Position numbers and translations under genes: made by a program. A DNA stretch of 64,000 nt, from contig OY759785.1 of assembly GCA_963662605.1 (NCBI GenBank), positions 1 to 64,000 of the forward strand, read 5' to 3'. Origin of the DNA: G963662605 sp963662605. Its GTDB lineage: Bacteria; Bacteroidota; Ignavibacteria; Ignavibacteriales; Ignavibacteriaceae. Positions 35,662 to 44,500 of this stretch are shown here, piece by piece. Position 1 is the stretch's first letter. The number at the start of each line of letters is the position of its first letter. Under the pieces are notes generated by a model that searched no databases, was not told the origin of the DNA, and saw only the letters and a program-made list of their open reading frames with translations.

Positions 35662-36170
35662 TATTTTTTACCCGTGTCGGTTTTTGGTATAAGTGCTTCT
35701 GGTGGAACGCCCATTAATTCAATCTCCTGCTTAGCCGCGGTAACTAAATTATGTTTGGGGAAATCACGAATGAATTTCTCATAGCTTTTTTTTGCTTCAC
35801 TGAAATTCTGCAAATCATTTGCCTGAATAAAGCCGATATTGAACAAGGCAAGCGGAGCTTCTTTAGAAGCGGGATATTTCTCTACAATCTTGTTGAAATA
35901 TTCAATGGCTTTTTTTAGCGAAACGGTTGGATCCAATGTTATATCCATCTTATTCTGATAGATACCGGCAAGATCATATAGCGCTTTCGGCGCAGAGGGA
36001 CTCTCGGGAAATTCTTCAGCTATTTTACTATAATTTTCTATCGCACCCTTAACGTCCTGTTTGGCAAGACAAACCTTCGCGGCTGTCTGATAAACATTTT
36101 CATCTTTTTTGGTACAGCCGGCAAACACCAGAGTGAAAGCGAATAACAGAATAATAATATTGCGCATCAT
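35661..36170 (-). CDS. Lipoprotein with TPR-like repeats (BamD/YbgF-like)
   Basis: A 169-residue lipoprotein. The lipobox VFAGC places the lipidated Cys at about residue 19. After it come TPR-like repeats: NYSKIAEEFPESPSAPKALYDLAGIY, then YFNKIVEKYPASKEAPLALFNIGFI, then SYEKFIRDFPKHNLVTAAKQEI (each summarised by its FPxSxxAPxAL-type core). This pattern is shared with BamD and with CpoB/YbgF, but the protein is shorter than BamD, so it is more likely a scaffold for an envelope complex. Start: paired ATGs at 36170 and 36167 after GGAG. It follows the third pilin-like gene by 23 nt and couples to the DUF58 gene. Confidence 0.75.
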   Translation of the reverse strand: MMRNIIILLFAFTLVFAGCTKKDENVYQTAAKVCLAKQDVKGAIENYSKIAEEFPESPSAPKALYDLAGIYQNKMDITLDPTVSLKKAIEYFNKIVEKYPASKEAPLALFNIGFIQANDLQNFSEAKKSYEKFIRDFPKHNLVTAAKQEIELMGVPPEALIPKTDTGKK

Positions 36171-36193
36171 AAAACTCCGAATAAAAACATTCA

Positions 36194-37507
36194 TTAAAAA
36201 CCGCAGGTTGGACAGAACGAGACCCATGAAAGTACTTCATAGGTGTTAGTCAATGGAAATTTCGGCGGAGCGTAATTGAGGAATCGCATGTCGTATTTTT
36301 GAGAATACCGGTAGCCGTTTGTCGGATTTCCCGCCGAATTATACGATGCTGTCGCCTGCACATCGGCAGCAATAACACCGCCGTAAATATTCATGGTATG
36401 GATAGTTGAGTAGCTTGAATATTTTTCAACAACAAGGCCTGTGTTCTGACACATAATAGAACCCATGATCGTAATATCACCTCTTGTATTATCATAGGTA
36501 AGCGTCGTTGAAGATTCCGATACGATTCCGAGCATGTCCGTGCTATTTGGATCAATTCGAGGGTCGTTATTATAAACCATATCGTCGTCAATGTACACGT
36601 TTCCGACTCCGGTTCCACCTCCTCCGGCTAATGCGGCAACGGTAGCTCTTCCGTTCAGCGAGCCGCGCATGGTAACGTTTCCCTTTTGCGCGAGTATTAC
36701 TCCATTCGGGGCAAGTGACGCAAGCGAGGTTGTGGTTGACGAACCGTATACTGCCGTGCTCAAGCCACTTGTGGTTGAAGCCGTTTTCGTTTTATAAGTT
36801 ACTGTTGCATCGGCATTAAATGTTAAATCAACTCCGACATAAGGCTTCGAGGATGTCCCGGCAAATATATATCCGCCGGCCGCGTCAGCCGCAACGCCGG
36901 TAACATCAATAGTAAGTGGAATATTGATTCCGCTTTCAAACCCGCCCAAAAACTTGGGGTTCGCTGGAGACCCGGAGGCAGACAAGCCTTTTAGACAAGA
37001 AACTTTACCCAGAAACACTGGGCTTCCCGATGTGTAGCAGTACGTATTGAAATGCGTGGGACCATCAAGCGTATCGCCGGTTGCAAATCTTGCCGAGCTG
37101 GCATTATAAAAAGCTCCGTATTTGGAGTATTGTGCTGCATGTAATCTCACCCGGATACTTCGCACTGAATCAGCATAATATGCAGTGCATAGGAGAATCA
37201 ATGTATCAGTGCCTTTTTGCGTAACCGTCGTGATGACACGATTTGTTGGAGAGTTAGGATAGTTTTCGTAAAAATTCGAAATATCAAATCCGGTAGTCCA
37301 AACCGTTGTCTTATTCACAACCGATGTATAAATGGCATTACAAGCGATATTAACCGCCGAGGTTGCCATATTTTCCGCCATGTTGTACTGATAATACTGA
37401 GTATAGAAATCAACCGCTTTATTAGTGGTCGAAATCATGTTTGAGGTATACACCAGAAACAAAGAACTCATCCCCATTACCATTAAAAGAGCGGCTCTGC
37501 CGAACAT
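36194..37507 (-). CDS. PilX/DUF4900-like pilin-related membrane protein
   Basis: A 437-residue protein. The N-terminus MFGRAALLMVMGMSSLFLV is a single hydrophobic helix with a three-residue leader, like PilX/GspK proteins. The helix continues into an Ala/Asn-rich amphipathic segment (NMAENMATSAVNIACNA). The large C-terminal part has Gly- and Ser-rich beta-type sequence and many Thr residues, a layout I associate with the DUF4900 group of FCB bacteria. The last residues hold a CPTCGF pair of Cys. It is the third of three tightly spaced pilin-like genes (gap of 3 nt from the one upstream). A prepilin cleavage site is uncertain. An AGG seven bases upstream supports the ATG. Confidence 0.6.
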   Translation of the reverse strand: MFGRAALLMVMGMSSLFLVYTSNMISTTNKAVDFYTQYYQYNMAENMATSAVNIACNAIYTSVVNKTTVWTTGFDISNFYENYPNSPTNRVITTVTQKGTDTLILLCTAYYADSVRSIRVRLHAAQYSKYGAFYNASSARFATGDTLDGPTHFNTYCYTSGSPVFLGKVSCLKGLSASGSPANPKFLGGFESGINIPLTIDVTGVAADAAGGYIFAGTSSKPYVGVDLTFNADATVTYKTKTASTTSGLSTAVYGSSTTTSLASLAPNGVILAQKGNVTMRGSLNGRATVAALAGGGGTGVGNVYIDDDMVYNNDPRIDPNSTDMLGIVSESSTTLTYDNTRGDITIMGSIMCQNTGLVVEKYSSYSTIHTMNIYGGVIAADVQATASYNSAGNPTNGYRYSQKYDMRFLNYAPPKFPLTNTYEVLSWVSFCPTCGF

Positions 37508-37510
37508 AAT

Positions 37511-38158
37511 TTACCTGTTCTTTAAATTTTTTGCTGAAACACGTACCTGCCGCCAATATACTTCCGCGTACTTGGTTGTATCATAACCCAGATACCGTTT
37601 ATCGTAATCGGTTGAAGTTTTATAACTATCCCAGCTTTCCAATTTTATTGATATCATGATAGATGCGATGGAACCGGTTGAGGAGGTGGGTATCGGCGTC
37701 GCAATAACCGCATCAAATGAGTCATAATAATCAAGATGGAATAATGTTACGTTGTAATTTATTTTCTGCGCGGGAAGAGCACCAACTTTTCTATATAGTA
37801 TTCTATCTCGCGGATTCTTTGTCGCAGCAAGCTCTCCGATGGTCCCCAAATAATACTGAACCGACTGAACAGTACCGCTATCATCAAAATCGCCGACGAT
37901 AGTGATGCTCGTATCGTTTGCCTGAGTAATTGCCTCAGCGGTGCTTTGAATCAACGAGGAATTTGTAGTATAGCCGATCCTTTTAAAATCTCTTTCTAAT
38001 TGCGTTACAAGCTGGAGCAGACTTCTTTGCATAATATAATCCTGAGTAAAATACTGGAGATTATTTACCGTATTAGTGCTGATTTGCTGCATGGACAGCA
38101 GCAAGATACCCCCAACGAACAGGGCACCAAGAATATCAAGTAATACCGTGTATCCCAT
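37511..38158 (-). CDS. PilW-like minor pilin-related protein
   Basis: A 215-residue protein with N-terminus MGYTVLLDILGALFVGGILLL, one hydrophobic helix right after a one- to two-residue leader. The helix continues as a long amphipathic segment (QRSLLQLVTQLERDFKRIGY), exactly the PilW/PulJ pattern in which the alpha-1 helix precedes a beta-rich domain. The VGDFDDSGTVQSVQYYLG stretch is typical of PilW-like beta domains. It sits between PilV-like and PilX-like genes, 6 nt and 3 nt away. No Glu at position +5 of a mature pilin is evident. Function is inferred only from architecture and neighbours. Confidence 0.6.
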   Translation of the reverse strand: MGYTVLLDILGALFVGGILLLSMQQISTNTVNNLQYFTQDYIMQRSLLQLVTQLERDFKRIGYTTNSSLIQSTAEAITQANDTSITIVGDFDDSGTVQSVQYYLGTIGELAATKNPRDRILYRKVGALPAQKINYNVTLFHLDYYDSFDAVIATPIPTSSTGSIASIMISIKLESWDSYKTSTDYDKRYLGYDTTKYAEVYWRQVRVSAKNLKNR

Positions 38159-38164
38159 GTTATC

Positions 38165-38677
38165 TTACCTGAACTTCCAATAAGAATTGACGACAGACAT
38201 ACTAACAGTATCTTTCATATAAGGGCTGGTTACCGTTACTGTTAGACATTTGGACCATGTGGGTGCACTAACTGCAGTGACCGCAGCTTTTGCAGCGCCG
38301 GAAAACGGATTTACATAGAAAACCTTGCAGCTTACATTAAATAGTGCCGAAGACATTGTCGAATCTGTGTAAGAATAATTATTGTAGTCATCAAAATCAT
38401 CAAACAATGCCTCTGTCGTCTCGCCGGTCTCCTTGCCTAAACTTGCAACAGGGGTTAACGAAGTAGTTACATTTACTACAGCTCCGACCGTTTTTTCGTC
38501 AAACGATTGATTTGAGGCAAGTTCGATTTTCGATTCGGCAAGCGATATTGCAACCAACGCATACTTTGAATTTGACGTGGTCGTGTTAATATTTGTCACC
38601 TGCGTATTTACCCTTGTCGTTACCATGGTTAAAAGCATCATGGCGATAAGGGTCATTAGTGTTTGTCCGGTATTCAT
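38165..38677 (-). CDS. PilV-like minor pilin-related protein
   Basis: A 170-residue protein starting MNTGQTLMTLIAMMLLTMVTT. The Gly4-Gln-Thr-Leu-Met-Thr stretch looks like the prepilin cleavage context GFTLIE with the Glu replaced by Thr. After the helix comes an Ala/Ser-rich amphipathic segment (ALVAISLAESKIELASNQSF), matching PilV/PulI proteins, then a short beta-rich tail. It is the first of the three-gene pilin-like set. It has no adjacent prepilin peptidase, ATPase or secretin, so the assembly machinery, if any, is elsewhere. Confidence 0.55.
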   Translation of the reverse strand: MNTGQTLMTLIAMMLLTMVTTRVNTQVTNINTTTSNSKYALVAISLAESKIELASNQSFDEKTVGAVVNVTTSLTPVASLGKETGETTEALFDDFDDYNNYSYTDSTMSSALFNVSCKVFYVNPFSGAAKAAVTAVSAPTWSKCLTVTVTSPYMKDTVSMSVVNSYWKFR

Positions 38678-38802
38678 CGGGAACTATTCTTAAATTTCAA
38701 TTGATTTAATATATCGTTTTGCGAAACAAAATGTAAGTAAAAAATCTCGCCCGGGGTGTATTGTGCGACAGGTCATTACCTTTGAGATCAACAACTTATA
38801 AT

Positions 38803-38835
38803 AAAAAAGCCGCTCCGTGAATCCGAAGCGGCTTT
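38803..38835 (-). terminator. Rho-independent terminator after the outer-membrane protein gene
   Basis: AAAGCCGCT pairs with AGCGGCTTT across a 12-nt loop. On the minus strand it is followed by a T-run (A-run 38803-38808). It separates the surface-protein operon (48654 to 38855) from the pilin-like operon that starts at 38677. The remaining bases 38678-38802 hold the latter's promoter but show no clear box. Confidence 0.85.
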
Positions 38836-38854
38836 GATTTTCAAACAAATCAGA

Positions 38855-40498
38855 TTATAGTTCCCATGCGATTCCATACCGCATAGCAAAATCCGGAAAT
38901 CCGAACACCATAACTCCGACATGAAGTTTATCGTAGATGGTATATTCGCGGGAAATCGCGATACCTGTCGGGAAAACAGAATCGAGCGCTTTCTTCATTG
39001 ACTTTCTATCTTCCTCCTTAGCGATACCCTCGACAATTCCGTCACCGGTAACGATTCCACCTTCCATGCGGTAATGAGGATTCGAGTATTTCGTATAGTT
39101 GCCGAGCAACTGGAAAATCATCCCGTCGAAATCAAAAAACGGGAATATCCGCAGAGGGATTAAAAGCCAGCTTGCGCCCTTGACTTTGTCTGCGAGTTTT
39201 ACATCCACGCTGAACTTTGTTGCAAAGTTCAGATTCTTTCCGATTTTATATTTATCAAAAGTAAAGGAGAATTCACTCAAGTATTTAACAAAATTTAATC
39301 CGAAGGTAAAGGCGCCCACTTTGGCATCCCCGCCCACAGTCAAAGACGACGGATAACTTGTTTCCGCTCGATCCGGGAAATTATTATGTGTCGCAACTGT
39401 TAAATTCGGACGTGCTAAATCAAGTGAGTCAATAACAACTTCCAGTGTATCTTCTGCGCTCAATACACTTCCTGTTAAGAATTTTGGCTGGTAGCTTTGA
39501 TTAACAATGTTTGAACCGGCGAGGTTAAATTTCGGCACGATATCCAGTGCAAGTACGAAATTATACTTTTCCATTTGCTGCACCGCACTTAATCTGAAGC
39601 CCCATGCTGTTGATTTAAAGTTACCACGCGCGAGCCAATAAAAATCATTGCTCTGCCCGGCCGCGGCATCAATGTTCGGATCATCGGAGTTATTGAAATG
39701 GTATTCATTCGTCTTATTGAGTACAATCATACCGTCTACCTGTAAATTCATATTTACATATTCACGGACTTCATATCTGTTAATCGCAAAGCCGAGCAGT
39801 GTTGTTCCGTATTTGGATTGTAACACCGGTGATGCAGCGCCGAATGATATCGTGTTGACATTGAAATTAAAATTTGACGCAAAGCTCATTGTCAGGGGAA
39901 GATCAATTGATACTTCCTGATGAGAAACGGTTTTTTTCGTTTGTAGTTTTGTCCTCAGCCCGCTGAACTCAAATTCACTTGAAAACTCAAACGGATAATA
40001 TACGCCGAATCCTAAAACAAGTTTGTCATTAACCGGAATGGTTAGACCAAACGCACCGAACTGTGTATTTTGTCCGAATGTAAAGGTATTTACTTTCGTA
40101 TCACTTCTCGGGTTACCCTTCGAAAACAAGAAGGTACCGGTACCATCCAAGAAAGAATCAGTTCCTTTACTGATTTGTTTATTCAATTCCTTGGTCGGAT
40201 CAAATCCGACGGTGTTATTGGTCAAGCCGAATTTTGTGTCAATATAAACCATCGCGGTCTTCATCAGTCCAAGTTCTGCCGGGTCGGTAAAAATACTTGC
40301 CGGCCCAAAGCTGATTCCGGGAGCAATTACTCTGCCGAAGCCTCCGCTTCCCAAACCTCCACCCATGGTGTTTACACCAAAGTTGAGGTTATAGTTGATT
40401 TCTCCACCGGACCAATACTTCATTGTCGGAGTGTCTTTTCCGGCGAACATGACCTGCGAAAGGGATAAAACTACGATAAGTGCTAATATCTTTTTCAT
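38855..40498 (-). CDS. Outer-membrane beta-barrel protein, function unknown
   Basis: A 547-residue exported protein. The signal peptide ends near MFAGK (about residue 20). The rest is rich in amphipathic beta strands (for example FGLTIPVNDKLVLGFGVYYPFEF and VGVMVFGFPDFAMRYGIAWEL), with a C-terminal strand. A FadL/OmpP1-type hydrophobic-compound porin is possible (GLTIPVNDKLVLGFGVYYP is reminiscent) but not certain. The ATG at 40498 has AAGGAG at seven bases; an ATG at 40504 is too close to that ribosome site. It begins 11 nt after the PorV-like gene and ends at a terminator, so it belongs to the operon of the giant CPD protein. Confidence 0.65.
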   Translation of the reverse strand: MKKILALIVVLSLSQVMFAGKDTPTMKYWSGGEINYNLNFGVNTMGGGLGSGGFGRVIAPGISFGPASIFTDPAELGLMKTAMVYIDTKFGLTNNTVGFDPTKELNKQISKGTDSFLDGTGTFLFSKGNPRSDTKVNTFTFGQNTQFGAFGLTIPVNDKLVLGFGVYYPFEFSSEFEFSGLRTKLQTKKTVSHQEVSIDLPLTMSFASNFNFNVNTISFGAASPVLQSKYGTTLLGFAINRYEVREYVNMNLQVDGMIVLNKTNEYHFNNSDDPNIDAAAGQSNDFYWLARGNFKSTAWGFRLSAVQQMEKYNFVLALDIVPKFNLAGSNIVNQSYQPKFLTGSVLSAEDTLEVVIDSLDLARPNLTVATHNNFPDRAETSYPSSLTVGGDAKVGAFTFGLNFVKYLSEFSFTFDKYKIGKNLNFATKFSVDVKLADKVKGASWLLIPLRIFPFFDFDGMIFQLLGNYTKYSNPHYRMEGGIVTGDGIVEGIAKEEDRKSMKKALDSVFPTGIAISREYTIYDKLHVGVMVFGFPDFAMRYGIAWEL

Positions 40499-40509
40499 GT
40501 TCATACTCC

Positions 40510-41508
40510 TTAGAATGTCAATCCGACGGTTAAGCGATTGGAATTAGCAAGCTGTTCTATAACATACGAATAGTCGAATGATAGACCGGTGCCTTTGCCT
40601 ATGTTCATCTGCAAGCCGAGACCGAAAACAAATTTTTCGTCGGGCTGGTCATTAACGATGTCTTGCAGACCTGCACGTACAAAAAGATGTTTGAATAGCG
40701 TTAGTTCTGCACCGCCTCGAATCATATTGCTGACATCCTTTGATAAAGCCGGTTGATAATCAGCCGTTACCAAAAACTCGTCAAATACTTTATAAGATGT
40801 ACCGACAACAATTTCCGTTGGGACGTTCTCGGTATATTTTCCCTTCGTTTTCAATGCGGGGTTATTGACGGATGAATTCCATGAAACCGGCGAGAACAAA
40901 TCACGGACCATCAAACCGCAGCGGATTTTTTCATTCAGTTGATACATGATGCCCAGATCCAAACCAAAACCGTTGGCACTTCCATGTACCTGATTCGCCA
41001 GAGCGTCGTTGTATTCAATATCACTGAACACTTCGCTCCCACTCCTGTCAAGGCTGTTCTTGCCGAACGAGGCATAACGATACTTCAAATTCAAGCCGAG
41101 ATCAATTCCGGCAATTCTTCTTGAGTATCCCGCCAGCAGCGTAAATTCTTTTAAGGCTTCATCGCCGGAAGAGATAACCGCGATTCCGCCACCTTGCTGA
41201 GCTTCACCCAGTTTTACCGGCATCGCAAATGAAATGATGTTATACCGGATAATTCCCAGAAGATTTGCTGTTGTAAATGCAGCCTGCTTTTCTGTAAGCT
41301 GATTAAGTCCCGCCGGATTCCAGAATAGCGCGTTTACATCATCTGCAAGCCCTGAATACGCACTTCCCATAGCAACGGGTCTTGCGCCATACCCCACGTC
41401 CACAAAAGCAGCGGGAATTGATGACGTTTGTGCAACGACATTCAAGGATCCGAAGCAAAGCAGTAACAAGCCTAATAGCATCTTCGATTTCATATTATTT
41501 GCTTTCAT
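40510..41508 (-). CDS. PorV/PorQ family outer-membrane protein
   Basis: A 332-residue beta-barrel with a signal peptide (to VVAQ, about residue 26). The family signature FVDVGYGARPVAMGSAYSGLADDVNALFWNPAGL lies at residues 35-68 (read as GARPVAMGSAYSGLADD followed by NALFWNPAGL). The strands end SNRLTVGLTF. In T9SS organisms PorV is an outer-membrane shuttle that carries cargo from the translocon to the attachment complex; paralogues often sit beside large cargo genes. Here it is 21 nt downstream of the giant T9SS cargo at 41530-48654, so it may be a dedicated shuttle. ATG at 41508, with an AAGGAA ribosome site. Confidence 0.85.
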   Translation of the reverse strand: MKANNMKSKMLLGLLLLCFGSLNVVAQTSSIPAAFVDVGYGARPVAMGSAYSGLADDVNALFWNPAGLNQLTEKQAAFTTANLLGIIRYNIISFAMPVKLGEAQQGGGIAVISSGDEALKEFTLLAGYSRRIAGIDLGLNLKYRYASFGKNSLDRSGSEVFSDIEYNDALANQVHGSANGFGLDLGIMYQLNEKIRCGLMVRDLFSPVSWNSSVNNPALKTKGKYTENVPTEIVVGTSYKVFDEFLVTADYQPALSKDVSNMIRGGAELTLFKHLFVRAGLQDIVNDQPDEKFVFGLGLQMNIGKGTGLSFDYSYVIEQLANSNRLTVGLTF

Positions 41509-41529
41509 TTTTCAATTCCTTCTTTCTCG

Positions 41530-44500
41530 TTACTTAATCAGGACTACAGGTAAAATCTTGGAGACATCACCCGTCGGATCTTTTGCCTGAATACGAATAA
41601 TATACCGCCCGTTCAAAGCATCATATCCGTCGTCCGTTTTTCCATCCCATGTAATCAGTTTTCTGCTATCGGGAGTCATAGATGGATCGGGTCCGTAAAT
41701 TCCGGGGAATTGCGCGTCATCTTTCAGTATGGTGCGAACAATATCACCGCGAACGTTAAAGACCATTATCGTAACGTGTGCCTGAGTTTTTGTGGTGCTC
41801 AGTTTGTAACCGATTTTAACAGGAGAAACACCCGGTGAAAATGGATTTGGCAGCACCGCCGCATGCTGAATGCCAAGTGGTTCATTCGTCGTTAGAATCG
41901 AATACTCGCCGAGAATTGATAATCCGGCCTGCAGTTTATCACTGACCGGAGTTGATGTCAAGACACTCCATTCGTTAAAGTCACCGTCATAATATCCGAC
42001 ATTTTTTTCACCATCAAATAACCGCAGGGATTCATCCACCGGCAGTATTAATGAAGCTGTATTGTTCAACTTATTCTTAACGAGCGCTCTATCGGCACTG
42101 TACTGGAAAATATACTGTTTATCCGACGCAACGTATGAAACATCGCTGCCGACCGGTGCATAATATTTTTTACCCGGACCGAATTGCGAACGGCCTAATG
42201 TCAATTGAATCGGGAAATCAACCGAACCGGCAGTAATTGATAAAGACATACCCTGCTTGTTTGTAAGTACCGTACTCGTTGTCGAATTAATGTCGGCATA
42301 CAAGAGCACATCATTTATGCCCGCCTTACCGCCAAGTTTGTCGGTTGCGGTAACCGTAACTAATCCGATGTATGTTGAATCTACAGGTACGAAAAATCCG
42401 CTTGAGTCTATCGTGCCCGCCCCTTCGGGAGAAATGCTCCACGTCAAACTCTTCCCGAGTGTAACGGTCTTTGAAGACGTGTCGGTGCCCGCGTAAGAAA
42501 ATTGGATACCCTGAACTTTATTACTGACAATCGAATACGGACTGCTTACCAGAATATTTTTTAATGATATGTTGCCAACAGTTATTGTTGCGGCAGCTCT
42601 AACAATTGTTCCGTTAAGCGCCACCACTGCTGTCAGTTTATATGTTCCTGTCTTGAGAGGAATAAATCCGGCTGCGGTTTTATCTGCCGGAGAGCTGACG
42701 ATCTTAAATGCTGTTGTATCACTCACTTCCCACGAAACCACGCCCGGAGAAGAACTTCCGCTGAATTTGTCGGTCAACGCTGAGTTTTTTCCATCCTTAA
42801 CGATAAGCTTGAAAGAATACGTGTCGTTGAGACGGACTACAATATTATCAATTGATGGCTCGTATGAAACCGTAGTCAGCACACCAACCGCCTCGGGAAT
42901 CAGCGTAACCGCTGAACTCTTATAGGTAAGAGCAGCACCGGTCAGTTCTTTGATCACTATATAATAGGTAATGCTTGCAATACTGTTAGTCGCCGGAATA
43001 ACAGCGCTCAACGTCTTAGCAGAAGTGTTCTGGGTCATTGTTACTGCGACTTCCGGATTGCTTCCCTGCGTGTAATACAAGGCCGCCTGATAGCTGGAAG
43101 CGATTGCATTATAGTTAACCGTTACAGTCGCAGCCGATGCAGCGCTGATTGAACTCAACGGCGTATGTTGATATCGCAGTTCAATACTGCGGCTTATTGT
43201 TGAAGTGTCGCTGCTCAAAATAAAAGATGTTGCTGCGTCACTCGGAATTAGATATCCTTCTTTTACAACACTGAGCTTATAGATGCCGGCAGTAAGTTTG
43301 GCAGCAGTGGTAAACTTTCCTTTACCGTCTGTGATAGACTGTGTTACATTACCGTCAGGACGGACAAAGGTAAGGCCGACACCGCCGAGTGTGGTGCTGC
43401 CATCCGTTAATGTAACATCTATTTTGCCGCTCGGAATTACAAAGGAGGACATGCTTACATCTTTACCCAACTGGGAATTGGTAAACGTAACTGATTTTAC
43501 TTGCGGCAGAAAATCTGCTCCGCCGATACTAATCTGATAAACCGTAGTATCACTCAATCCGGTCTTAATCGGAAGCGCTGCGAACGTAAACGAACCGTCA
43601 CTTCCTGATGTTGCCGTGTAATTGCCCGATGCTACAGCCGTAACTGATACATTTGCAAGTCCGTTTGCACCATACAAAACTTTACCGGTTAGATTAGCAA
43701 ATGCCGGTTGAAGCTCAAGCAGCTGATTGGTCTTGATTTCTCCGGCCTCTGAGAAAGTAGTTATTATTGTATCACTGACATATCCCGGCATGGATGCGAT
43801 AATCAGAGCATTTCCCGATGGCAGGTTACTTTTGATGAAAGCGCCACCGGCGATACTTACCGTGTCGAATGCCTGGCCTGTAGCCGGATACTTACATACG
43901 ACAGCAGCACCGACCAATGCTTTCGAAAGAGGCGCGGTGGATTTTACGGTTCCGCTTATCGTAGAATTGTTCTTCGACAAAACCACATTCTCTGTTGACG
44001 TAGCGCCCTTTGTTATGCTGATTGTCTTAACATAATCGCTATACCCGGTTTTGCTGACGCGGAAATAATAACTTTTCACTGGTAGATCGGTAAAACTAAT
44101 CGCTCCCGCACCGGTAGTAAGTCCGCTGTACTGATAGAGAGTATCCGAACTAATTAGAGTTACCGACGCGTTAGCTAATGCAAGAGCATTCTTATCTTTA
44201 ACCGAGACACTTAAATTTCCGGCATTCAATGCAGAAGTGAAATCTGCAATTTTATTTTCGGAAACACCAAGAGTAACATTCGCCGATGACGGAGTAAATG
44301 TATATCCGGCTTTTACCGGTGTTACAGTATACGTTCCGTTACTCAAATATTTCACTGCATAGCTGCCGTTTGATGCGGTGGTTGCTGTGACTTCTGCCGC
44401 CGTTGCCGTATTTCTTACATACATCGTCGCAGCAGAAACTCCTGCATTTCCTGAAATACTTGATAGATTTACCTGAACTTTCAAAGGTATCGGGCCATGA

